Source of the DNA: Macrocystis pyrifera
Lineage: Eukaryota > Sar > Phaeophyceae > Laminariales > Laminariaceae
DNA: 64,000 bases
Reading direction: 5' to 3'
Assembly: GCA_031763025.1 (NCBI GenBank)
Contig: JASSKH010000043.1
Location: forward strand, 1,012,501-1,076,500
The notes below the pieces were generated by a model, which had not been told where the DNA came from, did not search any database, and saw only the letters and a list, made by a program, of their open reading frames with translations. Positions 55,412 through 64,000 of the stretch are shown piece by piece. The position numbers and the translations under genes were made by a program. Numbering within the stretch: the first letter of the stretch is position 1; each line of letters starts with the position of its first letter.

Positions 55412-58402
55412 CTATTCCATGTGCTCTGGTGAGTTGATGGCATCAGTATGCGTACGAGGAGTTTGAAGTACTCGTTTCTCCTCCTCCGAAAACCGCTTAT
55501 CTTCGGGGGTTGAAGTAGCATATGTAAAGGCTTTGTAGGACAGGAAGGGATTTCCGTCGATGTGAGCAAAGTCCTCACGCATGCCCATGGTCTTGATCCG
55601 TGGTGTTCCCTTGGCGAAGTAGAGCAGTTGACTGGGGGTGAGTGAGCTGTCGAAAGTGTCATCCGTGTTTGGACTGGATCTCGTACTGGCTCGAGTTACC
55701 CGAGGCTGCTGTACAACCGGTTCTTCGGCTGATGCAGCAGGTACGACCTCGGGCGAGGCTCCAGCTTCTTGCGACTGTTCCTCCTGCGGGGATGACCTAG
55801 GCTCCTCTGGTAGAGATGATGTTTCCTGGTGCAGGAATGTTTTCGCGTCCTCTTGTAGCATACCCCTCATCTTCGCTCGGAGGTGCTCCAGCTCTTTCCC
55901 AGGTGAATCTAGAATCGAGAAATCCAGGAAGGAGGTGAGATCGAAGACGTCATCTTCGTAGTCCTTGTTGATTCCCACGGGTGGCATGGAGTATGGTGGT
56001 GTCTCCAGGAAAGTGACATTTCTGCTTTCCACAACAGTCCCTTTTTCGGGATTGTAGATGCGGTAGGCTCTGCTGCCTTGGCTAAATCCACATAGCTTTC
56101 CTTCCCATGCTTTGTCGCCGAGCTTCGTCGTGTAGGTCTCGATATGCACAAGGGCCCTAGATCCGATAGCCCGCAAGCCCGAAAGATCTGCCTCTTTGCC
56201 GTGCATCTTCAAAAAAGGTGTTTGTCCTCTCAATGCCGAATGTGGCGACCTGTTGCACAGGTAGACCGCTGTAAAAAATAGCTCACCCCACATGGTGCGG
56301 GGGAAGTTGCCGTCCTTAAGAAGGCATCTTGTCATTGCTGCAAGTGTCCTCCCATCGCGCTCGGATACGCCGTTTTGTTGAGGCGTTGCTGTGGCCGTGT
56401 ATTCCATGGTAATGCCGGAGTTGACGCAGAGCTCCTTGAACTCTCTGGAAGTGTACTCCCCTCCCTTGTCGCATCTCAATCGCTGAATGCGCAGCCCCAG
56501 TGGAACAGCCACCGTTTTGTTGTAAAGGTGGAGCGAGTGGGCGGCCTCCGTCTTGGACTTAAGAAGGAAGATTTCCTTGATGCGAGAGTAATCATCAGTA
56601 AACTTGCTGACGTACTTGAATCCTCCCCTTGCTGCTGGCGTAACGGGTCCCAAAAGGTCCGTGTAAACCAGTTCCATTGGTCCGTTAGTCTTGTGGTTGT
56701 CCTTTTTCGGGTGAACCTTTTGCGTGCTCTTGCACACTTCGCAAATATCGCAGCCTGACACAGTGCCGGTGTAGTCGACACCATTGCCGTCCACCTTCCG
56801 AAGAAGCTCCATATTACGGGGGTTCATGTGCCCCAGTCGTCTGTGCCAGAGATCGGCGCTTAGCAGTGCCGTCAGACCCATCGAGGGTGTTGGTCGCGTC
56901 TTGGGTTTTCCGTAGGTTACGCCGTCCAGGGCACTGAGCGACACTTCGAAAGAGCACATGCCCGCGTCTTTCTGGTGTTGATTCAAAGGGAGAGAAGTCG
57001 TGGTGTCGAACTGGAGGCGGGGGTTTCCCGTCTCGAGGATGGTGCTTACCCCTGATTTCATTGCCCTTGCGGAGGAGAAGAGGTGGCGTCCCATTCCGGG
57101 AACGATCAGCACGAAGATGCGAACTGGGATCGGCCGACCTGAATGGTTGATGATGTGCCCGCGGATGGTGCCTGTTGCCGTCGCGAACACCTTCTTGTTA
57201 CCGGCGGTTTTAATGGGCTTCGGCTGGTCCAGCTTCTCGTACTCTGTCAAGCGTTGCCGCAGCCCTGGGATCAGCTCGTCGTCCACGAAGTGATCCGATG
57301 CGCCGCTATCCACTAACATGATGAACCTGTCCGAGTTGGACGCTGAGATTCCGCCGCCATCTCCCGTCGTTAGTCCTGAGTAGGCGAATCCTTGATCAAA
57401 ATCATCGTCGAAGTTTAAAGATGGTCTCTGCTCGTCGTGTGCTGGAGAGGATCTTGTACCTGATGCAGCAGAAGCGAGGTGAGCCCCCGATTGTTCCGAT
57501 CGAGTGGCACCCTGTTCAAAGCATTCCGCATCGCTGTGCGAAGTGGTTTTGTGGACGGAACACCACTTCTGTCCAGCGGCTCCTTTGGTTCTTTTGGATT
57601 TGTTGGCTTCATCCCGCTTCTTCCGGCAGGTGCGAGCGTGGTGCCCTTCCTTTCCACAGTAGTTGCAGATGGATGTTTCCGCCGACATGGCGATACCTCG
57701 GCCAGCGGTTTTTCCCTTCGCTCCGCTGTTGCGAGAAAGATCGTCAAGGTATAAGTGTCGCATCGTACTTTGCATCTGTTCGATGTCGAAGGTAGGATCA
57801 CGATACATCATCAGCTTGATGTCCTTGTAGTCAGATGTGAAGCCTTGGACGCAGATATCCTTGAATCTCCGGTCGGTGATGGGCTCTCCCATCCTGGCTA
57901 GCTCGGTGCGGGCGAGGTATTTTTCCATGAAAAAATCGTCGGGGTCCTGGTTGTGTGTCATGGCGGTGTTGACCAGCTTGTCCATGGCTGCGCGAACGAC
58001 CTCATCTGTAACCTTGTTGTACTTCTGTACAAGCTCCTCCAGAGCTTGTTGTCCGTTGCCGCTCATTCCGTCTGGGTGCTCATGCTTCAGTACGAGATTA
58101 GCTGCTGGTTCCTCTGTTAGCAAGAACAGAATGGCGTATAAGTCCTCGTTCGCTCTGTCAAAGGACGCGGTGCTTTGCTGGAGAGTGTCCTGAGCTTGTT
58201 GCGTCCCATCTAGTGTCGTGGCCGCCGATTCTTCGGTTGGTCGGGCCCGTCCTTTGATCAACTTTGCAATATCTCGTCGTGTAACGCCGAGGACCACAGC
58301 AAATTTCTTGTGCCAATCTCGAAAGAGGCTGGGGTTCCGTCCGTCAAACTTCCTTAGCCCCTTGATAGCATTGGTGAGGTTGTTGCTGCTGGTGTCGTCC
58401 AT
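55412..58402 (-). CDS. Copia-2 gag-protease-integrase polyprotein part, open frame of 996 codons
   Basis: Part of a fossil element. Domains in order: a gag-like domain (residues about 1-230); a CCHC knuckle CNYCGKEGHHARTC and a second Cys/His group (WCSVHKTTSHSDAEC); protease MLVDSGASDHFVDDELIPG; the integrase zinc segment (LWHRRLGHMNPRNMELL, CDICEVCKS); core blocks VYTDLLGPV and RCDKGGEYTS; the copia C-terminal domain (LVHIETYTTKLGDKAWEGKL); and a Ser/Pro/Glu-rich linker. It is typical of Ty1-copia, where one polyprotein is cut by its own protease. Confidence 0.9.
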   Translation of the reverse strand: MDDTSSNNLTNAIKGLRKFDGRNPSLFRDWHKKFAVVLGVTRRDIAKLIKGRARPTEESAATTLDGTQQAQDTLQQSTASFDRANEDLYAILFLLTEEPAANLVLKHEHPDGMSGNGQQALEELVQKYNKVTDEVVRAAMDKLVNTAMTHNQDPDDFFMEKYLARTELARMGEPITDRRFKDICVQGFTSDYKDIKLMMYRDPTFDIEQMQSTMRHLYLDDLSRNSGAKGKTAGRGIAMSAETSICNYCGKEGHHARTCRKKRDEANKSKRTKGAAGQKWCSVHKTTSHSDAECFEQGATRSEQSGAHLASAASGTRSSPAHDEQRPSLNFDDDFDQGFAYSGLTTGDGGGISASNSDRFIMLVDSGASDHFVDDELIPGLRQRLTEYEKLDQPKPIKTAGNKKVFATATGTIRGHIINHSGRPIPVRIFVLIVPGMGRHLFSSARAMKSGVSTILETGNPRLQFDTTTSLPLNQHQKDAGMCSFEVSLSALDGVTYGKPKTRPTPSMGLTALLSADLWHRRLGHMNPRNMELLRKVDGNGVDYTGTVSGCDICEVCKSTQKVHPKKDNHKTNGPMELVYTDLLGPVTPAARGGFKYVSKFTDDYSRIKEIFLLKSKTEAAHSLHLYNKTVAVPLGLRIQRLRCDKGGEYTSREFKELCVNSGITMEYTATATPQQNGVSERDGRTLAAMTRCLLKDGNFPRTMWGELFFTAVYLCNRSPHSALRGQTPFLKMHGKEADLSGLRAIGSRALVHIETYTTKLGDKAWEGKLCGFSQGSRAYRIYNPEKGTVVESRNVTFLETPPYSMPPVGINKDYEDDVFDLTSFLDFSILDSPGKELEHLRAKMRGMLQEDAKTFLHQETSSLPEEPRSSPQEEQSQEAGASPEVVPAASAEEPVVQQPRVTRASTRSSPNTDDTFDSSLTPSQLLYFAKGTPRIKTMGMREDFAHIDGNPFLSYKAFTYATSTPEDKRFSEEEKRVLQTPRTHTDAINSPEHME

Positions 58403-58840
58403 GCTGCAGTAACAAACTTCTACTCGTATAAATAGCCTACTGCTGTAGGCGTAGAATCGTCGGTGTAGATGATGATCTCAGACACGATCAAAAAGCTACC
58501 CGGTAAAAAACTTCAACCCTGTCGCTCGGAATCTTCCGAGGCTTACTATCCACGGTGTGGACTACGCCAGGCAGGGCCCCTAATCACACAGCAGTACTGG
58601 GATTGTCTGTGGGGTTGCTTTTGTAACAGCGTACAGCAGGTTGGTACGTAGTTTTCAACAAACGAGATACTCGTCATCAAAAAGCTCTTCAGGCAACAGC
58701 AGACGTTCTTATGATCTTGAAATCTCCGCCCCGCTGAAGCCAGGAGGAACTGAAGCTCTTGGGATAACGTGGTCGTAGCCGCGCTGAAGTACCCCGTGGC
58801 TGATGGTTGCGTTTGCACGCGTTTCGAGGCTCGAACCCTT

Positions 58841-59389
58841 TGAGGATTGGTGTGAAGTAGCGTGTATCAGCTCGAAGCTGGTGTACGCTTGGTCTCGCTT
58901 GCCGATGACCGGTCAAGACACAGAACTGATCGAGGTGCAAACGCTTGAGTTGCTGTTAGGCAGACTCGCGTGAAATCTTCGAATAGAAGAAAGATGATGG
59001 TGTTGGCGACTCCAGGCCAAGGTTGATTAGTTATTAAGCTCAGCAGACAAGCTGATGATGATGAGCAAAAGTAGAGTGAACAAGTGGGCGTGCAAACGCT
59101 CCTCTTGGCTATATACGATCTTGATGATCTTTAACAGATACATAACAGATACATATACCTCCTACGACGACGTTCGTCAGGTGATGACACACCCGAATCC
59201 GATTACGGCCTATGACAACGTTCGTCAGGTGATGACACACCCGTACCCGACTACGGTCTATGACAACGTTCGTCAGGTGGTGACACACCCAAAATCGATC
59301 TATTATGGATCCCTTGTACCGTATACTACCAGATATTCCGTGGTATCCAGTGACGACAAAATGATAGCTACTGTCAAGTAACATCTCCA
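58841..59389 (-). repeat. Copia-2 LTR (5' LTR in element sense)
   Basis: Second LTR copy, with the same 45-base tandem repeat. Just inside it the minus strand reads AAGGGTTCGAGCCTCG, a tRNA-T-arm-like word that may be related to priming. Confidence 0.9.
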
Positions 59390-59990
59390 ATAAAGTACCA
59401 CAAAACCGAAAAACCTACACGAGTATGAGCGGACATGTTGTCCTGCTGGACGGACTCTGCAAAAATACCATGATATTATTCGAATTACTTACTACCACCA
59501 AGAGCTGGGCCAGCCTTCAAACGGACTTGTTTGGTCTATGCTATGTCATAACACACAAAACAAGGGGGGGTGGGTTGGGTTTATAGATTGCTTGTTACTC
59601 TTCGTATGGTAGCATGGTGGGGAGTGAGCACGTTGTCATTACTAGCAGGCAGCATAGCGAGGTGAGCGCCCCCGAGATTTGACCTCAGTGAAGATGAGCA
59701 CTGATGAGCGACGGTGGACGTAAGCATTAGTCATTATGCTATCGCTGAGAGGGGAGGTGGACGTGAGCCACTCCCTCAGGTTTGCGTGGTGTGGGGTTTC
59801 CAGGGGTTTGGTAGGTTTGTGTGCTGCTGAGTGTCCTGGGGTCTGGGTTTTTAGCGAGGTGAGCGCCCCCGCGGGTTTAATTCAGTGCAGGTAAGCACGG
59901 AGGGCATAACACCTTGACAGTGCAGGTGAGCACTTGTCTTTGCAGAGGCAGATGATGGTGAGCTCTCCCCTGAGACGTGTGTTTCGTCGG
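59390..59990 (+). repeat. Copia-2 right flank with about 190-base tandem duplication
   Basis: 59654-59830 and 59850-59990 share AGCGAGGTGAGCGCCCCCG and GGTGAGC...CTC(T)CCC blocks. The left 260 bases (59390-59650) hold no recognised feature. Confidence 0.5.
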
Positions 59991-60035
59991 GTTTGGGGGG
60001 GTTCGGTTTGTGTTTACTCCGTTACATAATCGGCA

Positions 60036-60520
60036 ATGGATACTATAGCATCGTTCCACTTACAATTTAGATGCACTTACTTTTGGTAGATAATGGGTAA
60101 AGGATACTAGAGCACCGTGCTACTTACAGCTTAGATGCATTCACTTTCGTTCAGATGACGAGAGGTTATGTGCCGTCGTCATGACAAAGGCTAGGCCTCT
60201 TGTGTTCAGACGACGTGGTAATGGATACTGCAGCACCGTACCACTTACCATTTACTTAGATACATTCACAGCAGTTATGTGCCGTCGTTGTGGCACAGAC
60301 TATGTCACTTGTGCTCAGACGACGTGAGGTTACGTGCCGTCGTTAGGGCAAAGGCTGTCCCACATTTGCTCAAACGACATGCGGATATGTGCCTTTGCTG
60401 GGGCAAAAGGCTCTGCCATTTGGGCGTCGACGACGTGAGGGTTTGTGCCGCCGCTGCGGCAAAAAAATTGCCTTGTTAGCTCAGACGACGCGAGACTGTA
60501 TACCGTCTTCATACCAAAGG
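60036..60520 (+). repeat. Nested short tandem repeats, about 70- and 57-base units
   Basis: Three units of GGATACT..AGCACCGT.CCACTTAC (60036, 60104, 60221) lead into at least five units of CAGACGACGTGAGGTTATGT and GCCGTCGTTGGGGCAAAG type (60150-60510). Some units read CRRCG(K/T) in the + frames, but units also carry stops, so I treat this as DNA repeat rather than coding. Confidence 0.7.
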
Positions 60521-60534
60521 CCGGGCGGCGGGTG

Positions 60535-60885
60535 TTTCTGCACCTATTTCGACCAAAACCGGTGTTCGAGCGGTACGATTTGGAAGTGGTTGTGGACGAA
60601 CGCCGTTTAGGATTCACGACTGATCTAGTACGAAATAGCCGCACCGTGTTGATGTTGTTCCTTGACGCGGTCCCCAATGTCGACTATGAATAGTCATCTT
60701 ATACGGACCGATTGGAGTATCATTTGACAGTTCCCGTGTTGAGGGGGGTGTCACTACGTTTCTGCAAATATTTCCACCAAAACCGGCATGCGAGGGGTAC
60801 GCTTCAAAAGTGATTGTAGACGAACGCCGTTTAGCACTCATGATTGAATTTAGCACGAAAGAGTCGCACCAGTAGCAAATGTTCG
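60535..60885 (+). repeat. Tandem duplication of about 105 bases, 225 apart
   Basis: 60540-60650 and 60768-60878 share CCAAAACCGG, GACGAACGCCGTTTAG and ACGAAA..GTCGCACC in the same order, moderately diverged. Confidence 0.65.
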
Positions 60886-60951
60886 TGCGGGGGGGAGGCA
60901 GTAAACGTCAGTACCTTCAAACGACTGACTTGCTAGGAACCAGATAAATAC

Positions 60952-61050
60952 CTGGGGTAGTGCCAGTAAATTGAAGCACGCGAAGCACGCGAAATAGAAC
61001 TCTACACCATAGGAGGAGGCGAAAGTAGAAAGAGGACCCATCATGAATTT
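60952..61050 (-). CDS. Duplicated membrane exon, unit 1
   Basis: An exon-like 99-base, phase-0 segment on the minus strand between CGGTAAG (acceptor) and GTATTT (donor): KFMMGPLSTFASSYGVEFYF, ACFACFNLLALPQ. One helix. Unit 2 has the same length, splice positions and protein pattern. The FA.SYG(V/I)EF.F segment weakly recalls the FGVEL helix of NRT2 nitrate carriers, but I do not assign that. Confidence 0.4.
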
Positions 61051-61172
61051 CTTACCGCCGTGGCAAACCCTTAATAATTATACAAAATCCACCTCCACAC
61101 TCGCTGTTGCCAGCGAATTGAGTGAACGTCAGCACCTTCAAAAGACTTACTTACTCGGAATCGGATGATTAC

Positions 61173-61271
61173 CTTGGATAGTGCCAGCACATTGAAGCAC
61201 GCGAAGTATGCGAAATTGAACTCTATACCATAGGAGAAAGCGAAACTAGAAAGAGGACCTATCATGAATTT
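61173..61271 (-). CDS. Duplicated membrane exon, unit 2
   Basis: 99 bases, phase 0, acceptor GCTGTCAG, donor GTAATC: KFMIGPLSSFAFSYGIEFNF, AYFACFNVLALSK. Differences from unit 1 are mostly conservative, as under protein-level selection. The flanking intron sequence is duplicated too (unit period about 221 bases). Confidence 0.4.
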
Positions 61272-61366
61272 CTGACAGCCCGTGGTAAACCCACATAAAA
61301 AATCCACCCGACACCGTAGCTGGTACGGTTCCCACTCCGACAAATGAGCAAAACATTGCACAACCC

Positions 61367-61465
61367 ACAGTCGCTAGCCAATAAGTTGAAGCACGCGAAC
61401 CATACGAAATAGAACTCTATACCGTAGGAGGAGGCCAAAATAAAACGATGGCTCATCATGAACGT
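61367..61465 (-). pseudogene. Duplicated membrane exon, unit 3 (diverged)
   Basis: TFMMSHRFILASSYGIEFYF, VWFACFNLLAS, after a GCTGCAAG acceptor. No clean donor is seen at the equivalent position, and the repeat period changes. It is continuous with a 229-codon open frame (61262-61951), part of which (SNFPTLSVDMFCECGGGCVD) could be an upstream exon. Confidence 0.35.
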
Positions 61466-62746
61466 CTTGCAGCCAGCGCTAAACCTATCTACGCAACCAC
61501 CTCCACATTCGCAAAACATATCAACACTCAATGTAGGGAAGTTTGAGATCATCGCCAGAAACAAAGCACACCATGAATCAAAACGTGATATCCGCACAGA
61601 AACAGCTATTATAGACAAAAGTTTGGGCGGAAGACGACTGCTAACATACATAGAAACCTTTGTGGAAGACACAGTTTGTGAACGATACAGTTCGTGGAAG
61701 ATACAGTGAGAAACGTCTGGCGAAGGTAAACGAATAGTGGCAGCATCAACACAGTCCGCTGCGCAAAATGAAACGTCTGACAAAGGTACGTGGATATTTA
61801 CAATATCTACACGGTCCAGTACGCAAGCACATTGGAATACCACGCGGTGAACCGCTACAACAAGGGAGACACGGTCAAGCGTCCAGATACATAGAGAGGA
61901 GCAGAGTGGACTTTCACCGCAGTGTCTATTGTACAGTAGGAAGAATGGCAACGTATAGCTACACGACGAAGGACTGGCCAGAACTCTCTGTAGTCTCAGT
62001 TAGAGTTGAGGTGGTTTGGTAGGACGATGGTAGCTTACCGAGGAGTCTGTCTGGCCAGAAGGGTGATCTTGTACTGGCAATGGTTTGTTAAATGTGCAGA
62101 CGGAAACTATCGAGAAGAACTCCTACCGCAGGCAGATGCAGGTGAGGCAAGAACAAAATAATGTTTTTCATAGGTGAGTACATGCTCCGAGCGTGTCGTA
62201 TAGATGCGGCGCATACAGGTCATGAAGAATGTACGAGGGTCAGGACCGCCTTCCCTCTCACCACCGTCCAAAGTCAGCACCCCGGGAAAAAGGGACGCTG
62301 CAACATCGGGTGCACGACGATGAAGGGAGGGAATCACGAAATAACGTCCTAACGTGGTAACATACCGACGCCTGTAGCTAACGATCAGCGGGGAAACCCG
62401 CAGGGACTGGATTTTCAGGGGACATTGGAAGAATTACACGCGTCGCTAGGCCGTTTGGTGCAATATCCGCAGCTTGATACGAGCGTATGTTTGTTTTCTT
62501 GTTTGGAGAAAAGGGGTGAGACATATCGGGAGTGTTTGCGGAGCAAGGATAAGACCGCCCTCTTGTCTACGAGGAGGTAGGATTGTTGGTTTGGTTCGGG
62601 TTTCAATTTATTTCCTCGAGATGCTCCGTGGAGGACGGGGAGTTTTTATGTTCTTCTATAGCTATCTTGACTAGTATTTTCTGCTCTTCGGGTTTACTTT
62701 CAACGTTCATTGTTACGGTCTGACGACATCGAACGTGGGGGGATGA
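61466..62746. other. Intergenic or upstream part of the duplicated-exon locus
   Basis: Open on the minus strand to 61951, with a small internal repeat (VDIVNIHVPLSDVSF / VDAATIRLPSPDVSH). 62.0-62.75 kb holds nothing I recognise. Confidence 0.3.
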
Positions 62747-63166
62747 CACGGCGAGCAGAGGGTATTTCACCATTTTATTTGTAGACCCGGAGTTGTAGTA
62801 CCTCGGAAGGATATCATAGAAGGGGATCGACTAAACGTTCGTGGGGCTCTGGGGGAGCTGGGTATGTCGATCACTGGAAAGCACGGACTTGAACCAAACT
62901 GAGAACATGTGATGAACTTTCGAATCCCTGGCACAAAACGCTTGCTCTGAAACAACGGAATACTCGCCCTGAATGCCTGGAACGATATCTGCACGCTCGT
63001 GATACACCCGCCTGACCTACCCCGCCGATTTGCCATGATCTCCGGGAACCCACCCAGGTCAGATCGTAGAATGAAATTCATACTTTAATATGATGTCTCA
63101 CGCAATAATTAGACAATTCACAGGTGTACAAAAATCGTGATGCGCATGGGGTCGCTTCCTGTAACA
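62747..63166 (-). repeat. Dispersed 0.42-kb repeat, copy 2
   Basis: Full-length partner of 34499-34917 in the same orientation, but lacking the tRNA-like head, which stops at the point where the copies cease to match. Confidence 0.75.
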
Positions 63167-63651
63167 GCTTACTTTTACTCACCCATATGCTCCATACAAC
63201 GAGGAAAACGTCCACCTACTCCCACCTACTTTCATTCATTTCCATCCACTTCCTTTGCACTGCCTTATCGTGTATCCGTGTTGACCAACTTTACTTTGCT
63301 GGCGTGTTCTCTCTCGCTTACCCTCTCCTCAATATTATCCTCCGTTTGTTCTACAAGAATGTGTATCTGGTTCTACTTCAGGCGTTCAAGGGAAGAGCCA
63401 GTGGAAACACGGTGGAACAACACGCCGCAGCTACGTCTGAGAGAGGTGCGAATGGAGGCCCGAACGAGACGCGCGCCTCATCTAAGAGGGCAAGGTGTCA
63501 CGACTTGGTGTCACAAGAACTTTACGTTGCTGGCGTGTTCTCTCTCGCTTACCCTTTCATCAATAAAATCCTCGGTTTGTTCTACAAGAACGTGTATCTG
63601 GTTCTACTACAGGCGTTGAAGGGAAGGGCCGGTGGTAACATGGTAGAGTAA
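63124..63651 (+). CDS. Tandemly duplicated ORF segment, function unknown
   Basis: One open frame of 175 codons runs through two tandem units (about 63287-63523 and 63524-63755). Both encode the same segment, FAGVFSLAYPLLNIILRLFY / VAGVFSLAYPFINKILGLFY followed by KNVYLVLLQA(F/L)KGRA. The joining linker is polar (ERGANGGPNETRASSKRAR). The differences include several silent third-base changes. The frame ends at TAA in unit 2. It could be part of a larger gene or a mobile element reaching the window end; no family is recognised. Confidence 0.3.
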   Translation: MYKNRDAHGVASCNSLLLLTHMLHTTRKTSTYSHLLSFISIHFLCTALSCIRVDQLYFAGVFSLAYPLLNIILRLFYKNVYLVLLQAFKGRASGNTVEQHAAATSERGANGGPNETRASSKRARCHDLVSQELYVAGVFSLAYPFINKILGLFYKNVYLVLLQALKGRAGGNMVE

Positions 63652-63759
63652 AACACGCCGCAGCTACGTCTGAGAGAGGTTCGAATGGAGGCACGAACGA
63701 GACGCGAGCCTCATGTAAGAGGGCAAGGTCTCACAACTGGGTGTCACAAGTGTCCTGTC

Positions 63760-64000
63760 ACCCAAAGCATGGTTGCCTCAAATACGGGCATATGTTCCCG
63801 GCCAAAAATTAATCTGGGCCGTTAGTTCCACGCTCTTGAACCTCGTCGTCACATTACACATCGACACGTTCTTGTTTTCGCGTTATTGTAAGCCCGTGTC
63901 GTTCGTGTCTCTTCTTTTCGGTTTTTACCTTTTACCAAGTTCGCGTTTTGTCCTACATCAGATGAACAGCAGCACAGAACACCATATGACGCAAACGTTC
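63760..64000. other. Window end, nothing recognised
   Basis: No repeat or coding signal seen in the last 240 bases. Confidence 0.35.

Larger units (their letters stand above)
53038..59389 (-). mobile_element. Copia-2, Ty1-copia LTR element, young, incomplete in parts
   Basis: A fossil element of 6.35 kb on the minus strand, bounded by two 549-base LTRs (53038-53586 and 58841-59389) that look identical by eye, so the insertion is very recent. LTR ends are TG...CA in element sense. Gag, protease and integrase parts form one open frame; reverse transcriptase and RNase H parts were not recognised. The inner region towards the 3' LTR is rearranged and contains short TGATCCCAGATGATG-type repeats. 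No clear target duplication was seen. It probably moved with enzymes from a relative. Confidence 0.85.

Noticed and set aside
60279-60610. CxxC zinc-ribbon protein encoded by the 57-base repeats
   Set aside because: Only two of the units keep CRRCG, and others have stops in the same frame, so DNA-level repetition explains it.

Overview
The window is eukaryotic nuclear DNA. It has split genes with GT-AG introns of about 0.5-1.1 kb, tRNA-derived SINEs, LINEs, Ty1-copia LTR retrotransposons, satellites and long CAG tracts, and there are no operons. The TKL-type kinase lobe, the small exons in large introns and the CAG-rich low-complexity stretches fit a brown alga or a close stramenopile. That placement is inference from style, not a database match.

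1-6.5 kb: no recognised gene; two AT-rich hairpins, a pair of overlapping open frames and a diverged 240-base repeat. 6.5-26 kb: one well-supported host gene on the + strand, a ZIF1-like major facilitator transporter. I resolve nine exons whose phases all agree, giving about 546 residues. Its first intron is about 12.6 kb and holds three copies of one LINE family (one sense 3' stub, two antisense copies placed head to tail) and a SINE.

26-35 kb: small or partial gene candidates only. These are a possible complex I MLRQ/B12D-like first exon, an unrecognised two-exon gene near 30.3-30.9 kb, a small one-helix ORF and an orphan kinase C-lobe. They are followed by a dispersed repeat with a tRNA-Glu-like head.

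35-46 kb: a 235-base satellite; an almost complete copia fossil (Copia-1, minus strand, with target duplication); a 5'-truncated LINE of the same family as in the intron; and a second satellite with 300-370-base units.

46-53 kb: a short LTR remnant, tRNA-like SINE pieces, a candidate zinc-finger gene on the minus strand split by a CAG-rich repeat field, and a second SINE copy. 53-59.4 kb: Copia-2, whose two LTRs look identical by eye. Its gag-protease-integrase frame is open, but no reverse transcriptase or RNase H part was recognised, which suggests movement in trans. 59.4-64 kb: short tandem duplications. The most striking are three copies of a 99-base exon-like membrane segment on the minus strand and a duplicated 0.24-kb unit whose frame stays open at 63.1-63.65 kb.

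The best biology here is the transporter gene and how retroelements have enlarged it. The exon-duplication arrays and the RT-less copia are the most unusual structures. I did not find a convincing new multi-gene system.
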